Origin: Pseudomonas schmalbachii
Lineage (GTDB): Bacteria; Pseudomonadota; Gammaproteobacteria; Pseudomonadales; Pseudomonadaceae
Assembly (NCBI RefSeq): GCF_017589465.1
Contig: NZ_JAELYA010000002.1
Coordinates: 248,001 to 312,000 of the forward strand
Direction of reading: 5' to 3'
Length of the DNA: 64,000 nucleotides
Each line of letters begins with the position of its first letter. Within the stretch, counting starts at the first letter, position 1. The translations under genes and the position numbers were made by a program. The notes under the pieces are model-generated. The model saw only the letters and a program-made list of their open reading frames with translations, ran no database searches and was not told the DNA's origin. This document shows, piece by piece, positions 51,695 to 61,912 of this stretch.

Positions 51695-52186
51695 TCAATC
51701 GATGGCGGACGCTTCTATCTTATCGAGGCGTGACGCCCGGCCACCGCAGCGGCGTTCGTCCTGGCGTTGAGCGACCTCTTGAACCTCGCGGCGCTCGACC
51801 AGATCGGCGAGGCTGATGCCACTGAGGAACTCATGAATCTGCTGGCTGAGATCGCACCACAGGTGATGGGTCAGGCAAACATCGCCGGAATGACAATCCC
51901 CCTGCCCCTGGCAGCGGGTGGCATCGACCGACTCGTTGACCGCATCGATCACCTGGGCGACGTGGATGACAGCCATATCGCGGGAAAGCTGGTACCCACC
52001 GCCCGGCCCGCGGACGCTGACCACCAGGTTGCCACGGCGCAACTTGGCGAACAGCTGTTCGAGATAGGAGAGGGAGATACCCTGGCGCTCCGAGATATCC
52101 GCAAGAGAAACCGGGCCACGCTGAGCATGCAACGCCAGATCGAGCATGGCGGTTACGGCATAGCGGCCTTTGGTGGTCAATCGCAT
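51695..52186 (-). CDS. iscR: Iron-sulfur sensing regulator IscR
   Basis: A 163-residue Rrf2-family repressor. The winged HTH is at residues 1-60 ([40 protein letters not shown]), and the [2Fe-2S] ligands are three Cys in [20 protein letters not shown]. With cluster bound it represses its own operon. It is the first gene of isc; a type-1-like operator lies over its promoter. Confidence 0.97.
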   Translation of the reverse strand: MRLTTKGRYAVTAMLDLALHAQRGPVSLADISERQGISLSYLEQLFAKLRRGNLVVSVRGPGGGYQLSRDMAVIHVAQVIDAVNESVDATRCQGQGDCHSGDVCLTHHLWCDLSQQIHEFLSGISLADLVERREVQEVAQRQDERRCGGRASRLDKIEASAID

Positions 52187-52221
52187 GGGGATTTCCGGGA
52201 AAAATCGCTGGTCTGGGGAAA

Positions 52222-52276
52222 GTATGTCTTTTTCCGAGTATTTAAGTCAACTATAAGACCTATCAAAATACTCGGA
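52222..52276 (-). promoter_or_regulatory. isc operon promoter and IscR type-1-like operator
   Basis: On the minus strand -35 TTGACT (52246-52251) and -10 CATACT (52222-52227) are 18 bp apart. The -35 lies in ATAGTTGACTTAAATACTCGG (as 52235-52255), a good match to the first half and fair match to the second half of the E. coli type-1 IscR consensus. A 10-bp inverted repeat, CCGAGTATTT (52235-52244) and AAATACTCGG (52267-52276), suggests a second site. Confidence 0.7.
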
Positions 52277-52326
52277 ATTAACCAGCGAGCGGCGCGGTAT
52301 TCTAGCAGAACGGTCAGGCCGGCGCA

Positions 52327-53103
52327 TCACTGCGCCGACTTGTCTTCCTCGGCCTTGACCCCGGCGAAATCCTCGTCGCGCAGGGCGGGCAGCTCCTTGG
52401 CGGAGTAATCGCTGCCGAGCTCCGTCAGCGCCTGGCACATCCCCTCAAGACGACCGTCGACCGCCTGCAGGTGATCGAGCAACTGGCCGATGGCGCGCGC
52501 CACCGGGTCCGGCATGTCCTGGGTCACGCCGTAGGCATCGAAGCCGATCTTCTCGGCCATCGCCTGGCGCTTGGCCTGCAGTTCGGGATCGTCCTTCACG
52601 ATAATCCGCCCCGGAATGCCGACCACCGTGGCGCCTGGCGGCACCTCCTTGGTCACCACCGCGTTCGAGCCGATCTTGGCGCCCGCTCCGACGGTGAACG
52701 GACCGAGCACCTTGGCGCCGGCGCCGACCACCACGCCGTCTTCCAGCGTCGGATGGCGCTTGCCCTTGTTCCAGCTGGTGCCGCCGAGCGTCACGCCCTG
52801 GTAGAGGGTGACGTCGTCGCCGATCTCGGCCGTCTCGCCGATGACGATGCCCATGCCATGGTCGATGAAGAAGCGCCGACCGATCTTCGCCCCCGGATGG
52901 ATCTCGATGCCGGTCATCCAGCGGCCGAAGTTGGAAACCAGGCGCGCCAGCCACTTCCAGCCGGAAGTCCACAGCAGATTCGCCAGGCGGTGCAGCCAGA
53001 CCGCATGCAGCCCCGGATAGCAGGTGAGCACCTCGAAGGCGTTGCGCGCCGCCGGGTCACGATGGAATACGCTCTGGATATCTTCGCGCACACGCTCAAA
53101 CAT
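52327..53103 (-). CDS. cysE: Serine O-acetyltransferase
   Basis: A 258-residue acetyltransferase that makes O-acetylserine for cysteine synthesis. After an N-terminal helical domain ([20 protein letters not shown]) comes the left-handed beta helix ([31 protein letters not shown], shown here in part as [11 protein letters not shown] and [14 protein letters not shown]). The position beside isc supports cysteine supply to IscS. The start at 53103 has GGAG 8 nt upstream and overlaps trmJ by 8 bp. A C-terminal acidic tail follows. Confidence 0.96.
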   Translation of the reverse strand: MFERVREDIQSVFHRDPAARNAFEVLTCYPGLHAVWLHRLANLLWTSGWKWLARLVSNFGRWMTGIEIHPGAKIGRRFFIDHGMGIVIGETAEIGDDVTLYQGVTLGGTSWNKGKRHPTLEDGVVVGAGAKVLGPFTVGAGAKIGSNAVVTKEVPPGATVVGIPGRIIVKDDPELQAKRQAMAEKIGFDAYGVTQDMPDPVARAIGQLLDHLQAVDGRLEGMCQALTELGSDYSAKELPALRDEDFAGVKAEEDKSAQ

Positions 53104-53875
53104 CTTCATCACTCCGCTTGTAGGACACACCACGTGCGACTTTCTGGGTTTCGGTAAGGATACCGCGCAGGATGTTCATCTCCAGCTTGCTGACGCCGCT
53201 GCGACCATACAGGCGACGCAGGCGCGACATCAGGTGGCGCGGCTTTTCCGGGTCGAGGAAGCCGATATCCACCAGGGTCTGCTCCAGATGCGCATAGAAA
53301 CGCTCCAGCTCGTCCGCCGTGACCGGCATGCTGTTGAGCATGGCGGTGGTTTCCAGCTTCTCCACCTTGGTCGGCCGCCCCTCCGCCGCCAGCCAGGCCA
53401 TGCGCACTTCGTAGGCCAGCACCTGCACCGCGGTGGCCAGGTTCAGCGAACTGAAGTCCGGATTGGACGGGATATGTACATGGAACTGGCAACGCTGCAA
53501 TTCTTCGTTGGTCAGGCCAGCGTATTCACGACCGAACACCAGTGCGACCTCACCACCCTGCTCCACGTGCTGCAGCGATGTCGTCGCGCACTCCCGCGGA
53601 TCGAGCAGCGGCCAGGGAATGCGCCGGTCCCGGGCACTGGTCCCGAGCACCAGACTGCAACCGGTCAAGGCCTCTTCCAGGGTCTGCACGACCACGGCCG
53701 AGTCGAGAATGTCGGTCGCGCCCGAGGCACGCGCCACCGCCTCGCTGCTAGGGAAGTCCTCGGGCTCCACCAGCACCAGGCGTGACAGCCCCATGTTCTT
53801 CATCGCACGGGCCGTCCCGCCGATATTGCCGGGATGACTGGTATTCACCAACACCACGCGAATTCTGTCGAGCAA
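53096..53875 (-). CDS. trmJ: tRNA (cytidine/uridine-2'-O-)-methyltransferase TrmJ
   Basis: A 259-residue SPOUT methyltransferase that 2'-O-methylates position 32 of several tRNAs. The N-terminal SAM domain (1-165) includes [23 protein letters not shown], in part [28 protein letters not shown] and [14 protein letters not shown]; a C-terminal helical part follows. A TTG start at 53875 gives the family N-terminus LDRIRVV; an in-frame GTG lies six codons upstream. cysE overlaps its end by 8 bp. Confidence 0.95.
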   Translation of the reverse strand: MLDRIRVVLVNTSHPGNIGGTARAMKNMGLSRLVLVEPEDFPSSEAVARASGATDILDSAVVVQTLEEALTGCSLVLGTSARDRRIPWPLLDPRECATTSLQHVEQGGEVALVFGREYAGLTNEELQRCQFHVHIPSNPDFSSLNLATAVQVLAYEVRMAWLAAEGRPTKVEKLETTAMLNSMPVTADELERFYAHLEQTLVDIGFLDPEKPRHLMSRLRRLYGRSGVSKLEMNILRGILTETQKVARGVSYKRSDEDV

Positions 53876-54027
53876 CGCCTGCCCACTCCACACAAGAAAG
53901 CCGAAAAAGGAACGGAATCCTACCGCAGAGGTAGGTTTAGCGCCACGCAGGCGACAGGCCGCCTGAACAATGACTTTCTTTTCTGCTAGAATGGCCGGCT
54001 TTCTTTAACGACCCAGGTGAACTCTCC

Positions 54028-54843
54028 ATGCAGCCTATGCTGAACATCGCCCTGCGCGCCGCCCGCAGCGCCGGTGAACTGATTTTCCGCTCCATCGAAC
54101 GCCTGGATACCATCTCGGTCAACGAGAAAGACGCCAAGGACTACGTCACCGAAGTCGATCGTGCCGCCGAGCTCAGCATCGTCACCGCCCTGCGCAAGGC
54201 CTACCCGAACCACGGCATCATGGGTGAGGAAGGCGGCATGCTGGAAGGTTCCGGCGAAGGCGCCGACTACCTGTGGATCATCGATCCGCTGGACGGCACC
54301 ACCAACTTCATCCACGGCGTCCCACATTTCGCCATCAGCATCGCCTGCAAGTACAAGGGCCGCCTGGAGCACGCCGTAGTGCTCGACCCGGTACGCCAGG
54401 AAGAATTCACCGCCAGCCGCGGCCGTGGCGCCGCCCTCAACGGCCGCCGCCTGCGCGTGAGCAACCGCAAGAGCCTGGAAGGCGCCCTGCTCGGCACCGG
54501 CTTCCCGTTCCGCGACGGCCAGATGGACAACCTCGACGCCTACCTCGGCATGTTCCGCTCGCTGGTCGGCCAGACCGCCGGCATCCGCCGCGCCGGCGCC
54601 GCCAGCCTGGACCTGGCCTACGTGGCCGCAGGCCGCTACGACGCCTTCTGGGAGTTCGGCCTGTCCGAGTGGGACATGGCGGCAGGCGCCCTGCTGGTGC
54701 AGGAAGCCGGCGGCCTGGTGAGCGACTTCACCGGCAGCCACGAATTCCTCGAAAAAGGCCACATCGTCGCCGGCAACACCAAGTGCTTCAAGGCGCTACT
54801 GACCACCATCCAGCCGCACCTGCCGCCATCGCTCAAGCGCTGA
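54028..54843 (+). CDS. suhB: Inositol-1-monophosphatase family protein SuhB
   Basis: A 271-residue Mg-dependent phosphatase. The signature motifs are GEEGG near 70, WIIDPLDGTTNFIHG (about 85-100) and SEWDMAAGALLVQEAGG (about 215). In enterobacteria SuhB also aids rRNA antitermination complexes, and in P. aeruginosa it affects type III secretion genes. It is divergent from trmJ and ends at a strong terminator. An extended -10-like TGCTAGAAT lies about 50 bp upstream. Confidence 0.96.
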   Translation: MQPMLNIALRAARSAGELIFRSIERLDTISVNEKDAKDYVTEVDRAAELSIVTALRKAYPNHGIMGEEGGMLEGSGEGADYLWIIDPLDGTTNFIHGVPHFAISIACKYKGRLEHAVVLDPVRQEEFTASRGRGAALNGRRLRVSNRKSLEGALLGTGFPFRDGQMDNLDAYLGMFRSLVGQTAGIRRAGAASLDLAYVAAGRYDAFWEFGLSEWDMAAGALLVQEAGGLVSDFTGSHEFLEKGHIVAGNTKCFKALLTTIQPHLPPSLKR

Positions 54844-54855
54844 GCGATTCCGCAT

Positions 54856-54889
54856 AAAAAAGAACCCGGCCTTGGCCGGGTTCTTTTTT
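54856..54889. terminator. Bidirectional terminator after suhB
   Basis: Near-perfect hairpin AAAAAAGAACCCGGCC with TTGGCCGGGTTCTTTTTT. It sits between converging suhB and the glycine-zipper gene and can serve both. Confidence 0.92.
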
Positions 54890-54899
54890 GCCTGACAGA

Positions 54900-55463
54900 T
54901 TATTCGTCCGAGTATTCCTGCGGACGCTGGTTCGGGTCGAGCAGCACCAACTGGCCGTCCTGCACCGGAATCTGCGCACCCGGATCGTGACCCATGCGCA
55001 CCTGGCCAGCCTTGCCGTCGAGCATGTACTTCACGTCGTAGCCGACCACTTTCTGGCTGGTGTCGTGGACGGTGCTGCAGCGGGTTTCCGTAGTGGTGTA
55101 GGTATCACGCGCCTGCATGCCTTCCTGCACCTTGTTGCCCGCGTAACCACCGCCGACCGCGCCGGCCACGGTGGCGATCTTCTTGCCATTGCCGCCGCCG
55201 ACCTGGTTGCCGAGCAGGCCGCCGACCACCGCGCCGATTGCGGTGCCGGCGATCTGGTGCTGATCCTTGACCGGGCGCTGATGAGTCACGGTGACGTCCT
55301 TGCACACCTCGCGCGGCGTCTTGATGGTCTCCTTGACCGGCTGCACGGCGATCACTTCGGCATAGGAAGGAGCACGGTCCACCAGGCTGTAGGTAGCCAC
55401 CGCACCACCCGCCGTGACGCCAACTGCGCCCAACACGGTACCGATGAGCATCGACTTGTTCAC
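54900..55463 (-). CDS. Glycine-zipper 2TM domain outer-membrane-type protein
   Basis: A 187-residue protein with an N-terminal hydrophobic segment (SMLIGTVLGAVGVTAGGAVA) and a central glycine-zipper domain: AGTAIGAVVGGLLGNQVGGGNGKKIATVAGAVGGGYAGN, here in part GAVVGGLLGNQVGGGNG. The latter resembles the SlyB/PcpY family 17-kDa antigen-like repeats. It likely sits in the envelope; there is no lipobox. A conserved Cys pair lies in REVCKDV and ETRCSTV. The role is unknown. Confidence 0.85.
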   Translation of the reverse strand: MNKSMLIGTVLGAVGVTAGGAVATYSLVDRAPSYAEVIAVQPVKETIKTPREVCKDVTVTHQRPVKDQHQIAGTAIGAVVGGLLGNQVGGGNGKKIATVAGAVGGGYAGNKVQEGMQARDTYTTTETRCSTVHDTSQKVVGYDVKYMLDGKAGQVRMGHDPGAQIPVQDGQLVLLDPNQRPQEYSDE

Positions 55464-55568
55464 ATAAACCTCCTGGCTTCCATTTTCGTTCGGGTATACG
55501 CCCTATTCCCTGCCTTGGAGAGGAAATTTTCCCAGAAAGTTCCCACAACTCGATTTGACGCCGCCTAC

Positions 55569-55600
55569 AAAAAAGAACTCCCGCCGTAGCGGGAGTTCTT
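55569..55600 (-). terminator. Intrinsic terminator of the yajC-secD-secF operon
   Basis: Stem AAGAACTCCCGC with loop CGTA and complement GCGGGAGTTCTT; the minus strand continues TTTTGTAGG. It is located 22 bp after the secF stop. Confidence 0.9.
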
Positions 55601-55621
55601 CCGGGAAACGAAGCGTTCCGT

Positions 55622-56539
55622 TCAGGGACGTTCGTCTACTTCCTTAGTCTGCGGCGGGATCAGGTCTTCGCTGGTCAGGTTCAGCCAGATCAGCACCACG
55701 TTGGCGATGTAGATCGACGAGTAGGTGCCCGCCATCACACCGACGAACAGCGCGATGGAGAAGCCGAACAGGTTGTCCCCGGCGAAGAACAGCAGCGCGA
55801 TGATCGCCAGCAGGGTGGAGATCGAGGTCGCCATGGTCCGCAGCAGGGTCTGCGACGTGGAGATGTTGATGTTCTCGATCAGGTCTGCCTTGCGCAGCAC
55901 CCGGAAGTTTTCCCGGATACGGTCGAACACCACGATGGTGTCGTTCAGCGAGTAACCGATGATCGCCAGCACCGAGGCCAGCACGGTCAGATCGAAGGTG
56001 ATCTGGAAGAACGACAGGATGCCCATGGTGACGATCACGTCGTGCACCAGCGAGACGATGGCGCCGACGGCGAACTTCCACTGGAAGCGGAAGCCGACGT
56101 AGATCAGGATGCCGCCGAGAGCCAGCAGCATGCCCAGGCCGCCCTGGTCGCGCAGCTCCTCGCCGACCTGCGGGCCGACGAACTCCACGCGTTTCAGGCT
56201 CGCGACGTTGCTGGTATCGGCCTGCTGCAGCGCAGCGGCGACCTTCTTGCCCAGCTCCGGATCATCGCTGGGCATGCGCACCAGCACGTCCTTGGCATCG
56301 CCGAAGCTCTGCACCACGGCTTCGGTGTAGCCTGCCGCGACCAGTTGCTCACGAACCTTGCCCAGCTCGGCCGGTTGCTCGTAGGTGAGCTCGATCAGCG
56401 TACCACCGGTGAAGTCCAGGCCGAGGTTGATGCCCTTGGTGAACCAGCTGAACAGCGCAAGCAGGGTCAGGGCGAGAGTGGCGGCGAACGCAACGTTGCG
56501 CACGCCCATGAAGTTGATAGTTCCGATCTTGATGTCCAT
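55622..56539 (-). CDS. secF: Protein translocase subunit SecF
   Basis: A 305-residue inner-membrane protein with six helices and a periplasmic loop after the first helix. Features include INLGLDFTGGTLIEL (about 35), ALGGILIYVGFRFQWKFA, GYSLNDTIVVFDRIREN (about 200) and RTMATSISTLLAIIAL. With SecD it uses the proton gradient to pull exported proteins across the membrane. It follows secD by 12 bp. Confidence 0.98.
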   Translation of the reverse strand: MDIKIGTINFMGVRNVAFAATLALTLLALFSWFTKGINLGLDFTGGTLIELTYEQPAELGKVREQLVAAGYTEAVVQSFGDAKDVLVRMPSDDPELGKKVAAALQQADTSNVASLKRVEFVGPQVGEELRDQGGLGMLLALGGILIYVGFRFQWKFAVGAIVSLVHDVIVTMGILSFFQITFDLTVLASVLAIIGYSLNDTIVVFDRIRENFRVLRKADLIENINISTSQTLLRTMATSISTLLAIIALLFFAGDNLFGFSIALFVGVMAGTYSSIYIANVVLIWLNLTSEDLIPPQTKEVDERP

Positions 56540-56551
56540 CGTGCCTCCCCC

Positions 56552-58414
56552 TTAGATCCACAGCTTCTTGAAGTCGCGCCCGCCGAAGATCAGGTTGACC
56601 ATTGCGCGGGTGACCATGATGGCCGTGAACATCGAGGTGAGAATGCCGAGCGACATGGTCACGGCGAAGCCCTTCACCGGGCCGGTGCCCATGGCGTAGA
56701 GAATGCCGCCGACCAGCAGCGAGGTCAGGTTGGCGTCGAGAATCGCCGTGAAGGCACGGTTGAAGCCTTCGTGGATCGCGCGCTGCACCGACATGCCATT
56801 GGCAATTTCCTCGCGAATCCGCGAGAAGATCAGCACGTTGGCGTCCACCGCCATGCCCATGGTCAGCACGATACCGGCGATACCCGGCAGGGTCAGGGTC
56901 GCACCGAGCACCGACATCAGCGCCACCAGCAGGACCATGTTCAGCGCCAGCGCCACGGTGGCGATCAGGCCGAAGAAGCGGTAGATGAGCAGGATGAACA
57001 GCGAAACGAAGATCATGCCCCAGATCGACGCATCGATACCCTTGGCGATGTTGTCCGCACCCAGGCTCGGGCCGATGGTGCGTTCTTCGGCGAAGTACAT
57101 CGGCGCGGCCAGACCACCGGCGCGCAGCAGCAGGGCGAGTTCCGAGGATTCGCCCGGCGCATCCAGGCCGGTGATGCGGAACTGGTTGCCCAGCGGCGAC
57201 TGGATGGTCGCCAGGCTGATGATCTTCTTCTCTTCCTTGAAGGCCGGAACCGCGACTTCCTGCTCGACGCCATTGACCATCTGCTTGGCGTAGCGGGTGA
57301 TCGGCTTCTGCTCGATGAACACCACCGCCATGCTGCGGCCGACGTTGGTGCGGGTAGCGCGGTTCATCAGGTCGCCGCCGTGACCATCGAGGCTGATGTT
57401 CACCTGCGGGCGGCCGTTCTCGTCATAGCTGGCGCTGGCGTCGGTGACCTGGTCACCGGTGATGATCACGCCACGCTCCAGCGCAACCGGCGGACGGCCG
57501 GGCTGGCGGAACTCGAAGGATTCGGTGGCGGACTTGAGCGCGTCCGGCTCAGCGGCCAGGCGGAACTCCAGGTTGGCGGTCTTGCCGAGGATACGCTTGG
57601 CTTCGGCGGTATCCTGCACGCCCGGCAGCTCGACCACGATACGGTTGGCGCCCTGGCGCTGCACCAGCGGCTCGGAGACGCCGAGCTCGTTGACGCGGTT
57701 GCGGACGGTGGTGAGGTTCTGCTTGATCGAATATTCGCGAATTTCCGTCAGCTTGGCCGGCGTCATGCTCAGGCGCAGCACCTGCATCTCGTTGCGCCCG
57801 CTCTGGAGCACTTCGAAGTCACGGAAGTCCTTGGCGATCAGCGACCTGGCCTTGTCCAGATCGGCCTCGTCGGTGAAACCGAGCTGGATGGCGCGATCCT
57901 GGACCGGCAGGCTGCGGTAGCGCAGGCGCTCCTTACGCAGGGCGCTCTTGATTTCGCTCTCGTAGACCTTCAGGCGCGCGTCGACTGCCTTGTCCATGTC
58001 CACTTCGAGGAGGAAGTGCACGCCACCGGAGAGGTCCAGACCCAGCTTCATCGGGCTGGCGGCCAGGCTGCGCAGCCAGTCGGGAGTGGTCTGCGCCAGG
58101 TTCAGGGCGACCACGTAGTCGTCACCCAGCGCACGGCGGACGATGTCCTTGGCCGGCAGCTGGTCGTCCTGCTTGACCAGGCGGATCAGGCCGCTGTTCT
58201 TGCCGAGACTGCCCGCCTTGACGGCGATGCCGGCGTCGGCCAGCGCCTTGCCGGCCTTGTCGAGGTCGGCCTGGGTGATCTGCAGCGCCGTGCTCGCGCC
58301 ACTGATCTGCACGGCCGGATCGTCGGGATAAAGGTTGGGTGCGGAGTAGATGAAACCGACGGCCAGGACCGCCAGGATCAGCAGATACTTCCACAGAGGA
58401 TATTTGTTGAGCAT
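56552..58414 (-). CDS. secD: Protein translocase subunit SecD
   Basis: A 620-residue protein with an N-terminal helix, a large periplasmic P1 domain (about 30-440), and five C-terminal helices (about 455-610). Motifs include LGLDLSGGVHFLLEVD, AMGTGPVKGFAVTMSLGIL and GMAVDANVLIFSRIREE. Partner of SecF and YajC in late steps of Sec export. It lies 68 bp after yajC; a GC-rich stem (58436-58454) is between them. Confidence 0.98.
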   Translation of the reverse strand: MLNKYPLWKYLLILAVLAVGFIYSAPNLYPDDPAVQISGASTALQITQADLDKAGKALADAGIAVKAGSLGKNSGLIRLVKQDDQLPAKDIVRRALGDDYVVALNLAQTTPDWLRSLAASPMKLGLDLSGGVHFLLEVDMDKAVDARLKVYESEIKSALRKERLRYRSLPVQDRAIQLGFTDEADLDKARSLIAKDFRDFEVLQSGRNEMQVLRLSMTPAKLTEIREYSIKQNLTTVRNRVNELGVSEPLVQRQGANRIVVELPGVQDTAEAKRILGKTANLEFRLAAEPDALKSATESFEFRQPGRPPVALERGVIITGDQVTDASASYDENGRPQVNISLDGHGGDLMNRATRTNVGRSMAVVFIEQKPITRYAKQMVNGVEQEVAVPAFKEEKKIISLATIQSPLGNQFRITGLDAPGESSELALLLRAGGLAAPMYFAEERTIGPSLGADNIAKGIDASIWGMIFVSLFILLIYRFFGLIATVALALNMVLLVALMSVLGATLTLPGIAGIVLTMGMAVDANVLIFSRIREEIANGMSVQRAIHEGFNRAFTAILDANLTSLLVGGILYAMGTGPVKGFAVTMSLGILTSMFTAIMVTRAMVNLIFGGRDFKKLWI

Positions 58415-58482
58415 GACACCGCCCGTTTATGACGCGGGGCGCTTCGTGCGCCCCGTCGGTAGTTTTTCTGGTTGAAGATCGA

Positions 58483-58818
58483 TCAGATGGCCTTGAGAGT
58501 GCCTTTCGGCAGGGTCGCGGCGATGGCGCCCTTCTGGAACTTCAGCTCGACGTTGTCGGCCACTTCGACGACCACGAAATCGTCGGCGACCTTCAGCACC
58601 TTGCCGGCGATACCCGCGGAGGTGACCACTTCGTCGCCCTTCTGCAGGCCGGAAAGGAGGTTCTTGTGCTCCTTGTTACGCTTGGCCTGGGGACGCCAGA
58701 TCATCAGGTAGAAGATGACCAGGAAGCCGAGCAGGAACACCCACTCGAAACCGGTACCGGCCGGGCCGGCAGCAGCCGGCGCGGTGTCGGCGAAGGCGGC
58801 GGGAATCAGAAAACTCAT
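58483..58818 (-). CDS. yajC: Sec translocon accessory protein YajC
   Basis: A 111-residue protein with a Pro/Ala-rich N-terminus, one membrane helix (GFEWVFLLGFLVIFYLMIW) and the conserved cytoplasmic part RPQAKRNKEHKNLLSGL, KGDEVVTSAGIAGKV. It associates with SecDF. First gene of yajC-secD-secF, 36 bp after tgt on the same strand, so it may be cotranscribed with queA-tgt. Confidence 0.97.
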   Translation of the reverse strand: MSFLIPAAFADTAPAAAGPAGTGFEWVFLLGFLVIFYLMIWRPQAKRNKEHKNLLSGLQKGDEVVTSAGIAGKVLKVADDFVVVEVADNVELKFQKGAIAATLPKGTLKAI

Positions 58819-58853
58819 TGGAAACTCCTGTCACGAAAACTTTGGATATAAGG

Positions 58854-59984
<1,131 letters not shown>

Positions 59985-61028
59985 TCAGACCTCGGGCCCG
60001 CGCGGCGCGGGATTGCGGGTGATGAACATAGCATCACCGTAACTGAAGAAGCGGTAACCCTGCTCCACCGCCGCGGCATAGGCCGCCATCGTCTCCGGAT
60101 AGCCGGCGAAGGCCGAGACCAGCATCAGCAGGGTGGACTCGGGCAGGTGGAAGTTGGTCACCAGGGCGTCGACCACATGGAATGGCCGGCCGGGGTAGAT
60201 GAAGATGTCGGTATCGCCGCTGAATGGCTTGAGCTCGCCATCGCGGGCGGCGCTCTCCAGCGAGCGCACGCTGGTGGTGCCGACTGCCACCACGCGACCG
60301 CCGCGGGCGCGGCAGGCAGCGACGGCGTCGACCACATCCTGGCCGACTTCCAGCCATTCGTGGTGCATCTTGTGATCTTCGATGCGCTCCACCCGCACCG
60401 GCTGGAAGGTCCCGGCACCGACATGCAGGGTAACGAAGGCGGTCTCGATGCCCTTGGCACGGATCGTTTCCAGCAGTGCCTGATCGAAGTGCAGGCCGGC
60501 AGTGGGCGCGGCCACCGCACCGGCGCGCTCGGCGTAGACCGTCTGGTAGCGCTCGCGGTCGGCATCTTCGTCGGGGCGGTCGATATAGGGCGGCAGCGGC
60601 ATGTGCCCCACGCGGTCGAGCAGCGGCAGCACTTCTTCGCCGAAGCGCAGCTCGAACAGGGTGTCGTGGCGTTGCAGCATCTCCGCCTCGCCGCCGCCAT
60701 CGATGAGAATCGTCGAACCCGGCTTGGGCGATTTGCTGGAGCGCACATGGGCGAGCACGCGATGGCTGTCCAGCACGCGCTCGACGAGGATTTCCAGCTT
60801 GCCGCCGGAAGCCTTCTGGCCGAACAGGCGCGCCGGGATCACCCGGGTGTTGTTGAACACCATCAGGTCGCCCGGCTGCAGCAGTTCGAGGATATCGGCG
60901 AAATTCCGGTGCGCCAGTTCGCCGCTCGGTCCATCCAGCACCAACAGGCGACTGGAGCGACGCTCGGCGAGCGGATGGCGGGCGATCAGGTGTTCGGGCA
61001 GGTCGAAATGAAAGTCGGCAACGCGCAT
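59985..61028 (-). CDS. queA: S-adenosylmethionine:tRNA ribosyltransferase-isomerase
   Basis: A 347-residue enzyme that makes epoxyqueuosine from preQ1-tRNA by transfer of the ribosyl group of SAM. It opens [18 protein letters not shown] and has [29 protein letters not shown] and [17 protein letters not shown]. The open frame runs 64 codons upstream through the tRNA-Leu gene, which is clearly not coding, so 61028 is the start. It is the first gene before tgt. Confidence 0.98.
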   Translation of the reverse strand: MRVADFHFDLPEHLIARHPLAERRSSRLLVLDGPSGELAHRNFADILELLQPGDLMVFNNTRVIPARLFGQKASGGKLEILVERVLDSHRVLAHVRSSKSPKPGSTILIDGGGEAEMLQRHDTLFELRFGEEVLPLLDRVGHMPLPPYIDRPDEDADRERYQTVYAERAGAVAAPTAGLHFDQALLETIRAKGIETAFVTLHVGAGTFQPVRVERIEDHKMHHEWLEVGQDVVDAVAACRARGGRVVAVGTTSVRSLESAARDGELKPFSGDTDIFIYPGRPFHVVDALVTNFHLPESTLLMLVSAFAGYPETMAAYAAAVEQGYRFFSYGDAMFITRNPAPRGPEV

Positions 61029-61132
61029 GGGGGACAATCTCGAAGGGCCGCACATATTACTGGAAATGCGTTTTTCTGGCCACGCGAGCCGATTGACCGG
61101 CGCAGAGCGCCTCCCTATACTGCGCGGCCATT

Positions 61133-61219
61133 GCCTCGGTGGCGGAATCGGTAGACGCGGCGGATTCAAAATCCGTTTCTGGCGACAGAGTGAGAGTTCG
61201 AGTCTCTCCCGAGGCACCA
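61133..61219 (+). tRNA. tRNA-Leu (anticodon CAA)
   Basis: An 87-nt type II tRNA with CCA end encoded. The acceptor arms GCCTCGG and CCGAGGC pair fully, the D-arm region GGCGGAATCGGTAGAC is typical of tRNA-Leu, the anticodon loop is TTCAAAA (anticodon CAA, reading UUG), a long variable arm follows, and the T arm contains GTTCGAGTC. It is divergent from queA. Confidence 0.97.
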
Positions 61220-61227
61220 AACACAGG

Positions 61228-61252
61228 AAAACCCGCCTCGGCGGGTTTTTTT
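61228..61252 (+). terminator. Intrinsic terminator after tRNA-Leu
   Basis: Stem AAAACCCGCC with loop TC and complement GGCGGGTTTT, then more T. It starts 9 bp after the tRNA. Confidence 0.9.
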
Positions 61253-61279
61253 ATGCCCGCGCACCTTCGGGGGAATGCC

Positions 61280-61789
61280 ATGTCGAAACTGCTCCTGCGC
61301 CCACAGGGCGACTTCGCCCCCGCCGGGCTGCTGCGCCGCTGCGCGGCGATGTTCTACGACTTCCTGCTGTGCGTCGCGCTGCTGATGGTGGTCACCCTGG
61401 CCTATCAGCAGGGCTTCCTGCGCCTGATCTACGGCAGCGAACGCCTCAAGCAGATCGCCGACCAGGGCGGCCTGATCGGCGACCCGCTGCTCTCCAGCCT
61501 GCTGTTCCTCAGCCTGTTCGCCTTCTTCGCCAAGTTCTGGACACACAGCGGCCAGACCCTCGGCATGCAGGTGTGGGGCATCCGCGTGCAGAACCCGGAC
61601 GGCACGGCGATCAGCCTGATGCAGGCACTGCTGCGCTTCGTCATCGCCATCGCCTCCTGGCTGTGCCTGGGCCTTGGATTCCTGTGGATGCTCTGGGACA
61701 AGGACAAGCGCACCTGGCACGACCGCTATTCGGAAAGCGTGGTGGTGCAGATTCCCAAGGCGGTGCGCAAGGCCACTCAGGGGAGATAA
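61280..61789 (+). CDS. RDD family membrane protein
   Basis: A 169-residue inner-membrane protein. The RDD domain begins APAGLLRRCAAMFYDFLLC (the R..D residues) and has three hydrophobic segments (about 25-45, 75-95, 115-140), with the QTLGMQVWGIRVQN motif and the closing DKDKRTWHDRYSESVVV. Function not known; RDD proteins are transport-linked in some cases. ATG at 61280 is preceded by GGGGGAA. The upstream open frame through the tRNA gene is disregarded. Confidence 0.9.
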   Translation: MSKLLLRPQGDFAPAGLLRRCAAMFYDFLLCVALLMVVTLAYQQGFLRLIYGSERLKQIADQGGLIGDPLLSSLLFLSLFAFFAKFWTHSGQTLGMQVWGIRVQNPDGTAISLMQALLRFVIAIASWLCLGLGFLWMLWDKDKRTWHDRYSESVVVQIPKAVRKATQGR

Positions 61790-61791
61790 AG

Positions 61792-61821
61792 AAGAAAGCC
61801 GGCGTGAATGCCGGCTTTCTT
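61792..61821. terminator. Bidirectional terminator after the RDD gene
   Basis: Stem AAGAAAGCCGGC, loop GTGAAT and complement GCCGGCTTTCTT. It begins 2 bp after the stop. Confidence 0.88.
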
Positions 61822-61828
61822 CATTTCG

Positions 61829-61912
61829 CAGGTTGGGCTGAGCTTGCGAAGCCCAACAACGGTGTCATGGCCTGGCAAGTGTTGGGCCTCGCTTCGCTCA
61901 GCGCCAACCTAC
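61829..61912. repeat. Palindromic intergenic element, copy 7 (full)
   Basis: Arms 61829-61857 (CAGGTTGGGCTGAGCTTGCG..., slightly degenerate) and 61881-61912 (ending GCGCCAACCTAC). The centre resembles copies 1 and 3. The TAG at its right end (minus strand, 61909-61911) is the stop codon of lptG. Confidence 0.88.

Noticed and set aside
58436-58454. GC-rich hairpin between yajC and secD as a terminator
   Set aside because: No T-run follows in the direction of transcription, and yajC-secD-secF is an operon; it may be an mRNA structure but I cannot support a role.
61139-61279. Upstream extension of the RDD gene through the tRNA-Leu
   Set aside because: The extension would translate the tRNA gene and its terminator; the domain starts after the ATG at 61280.
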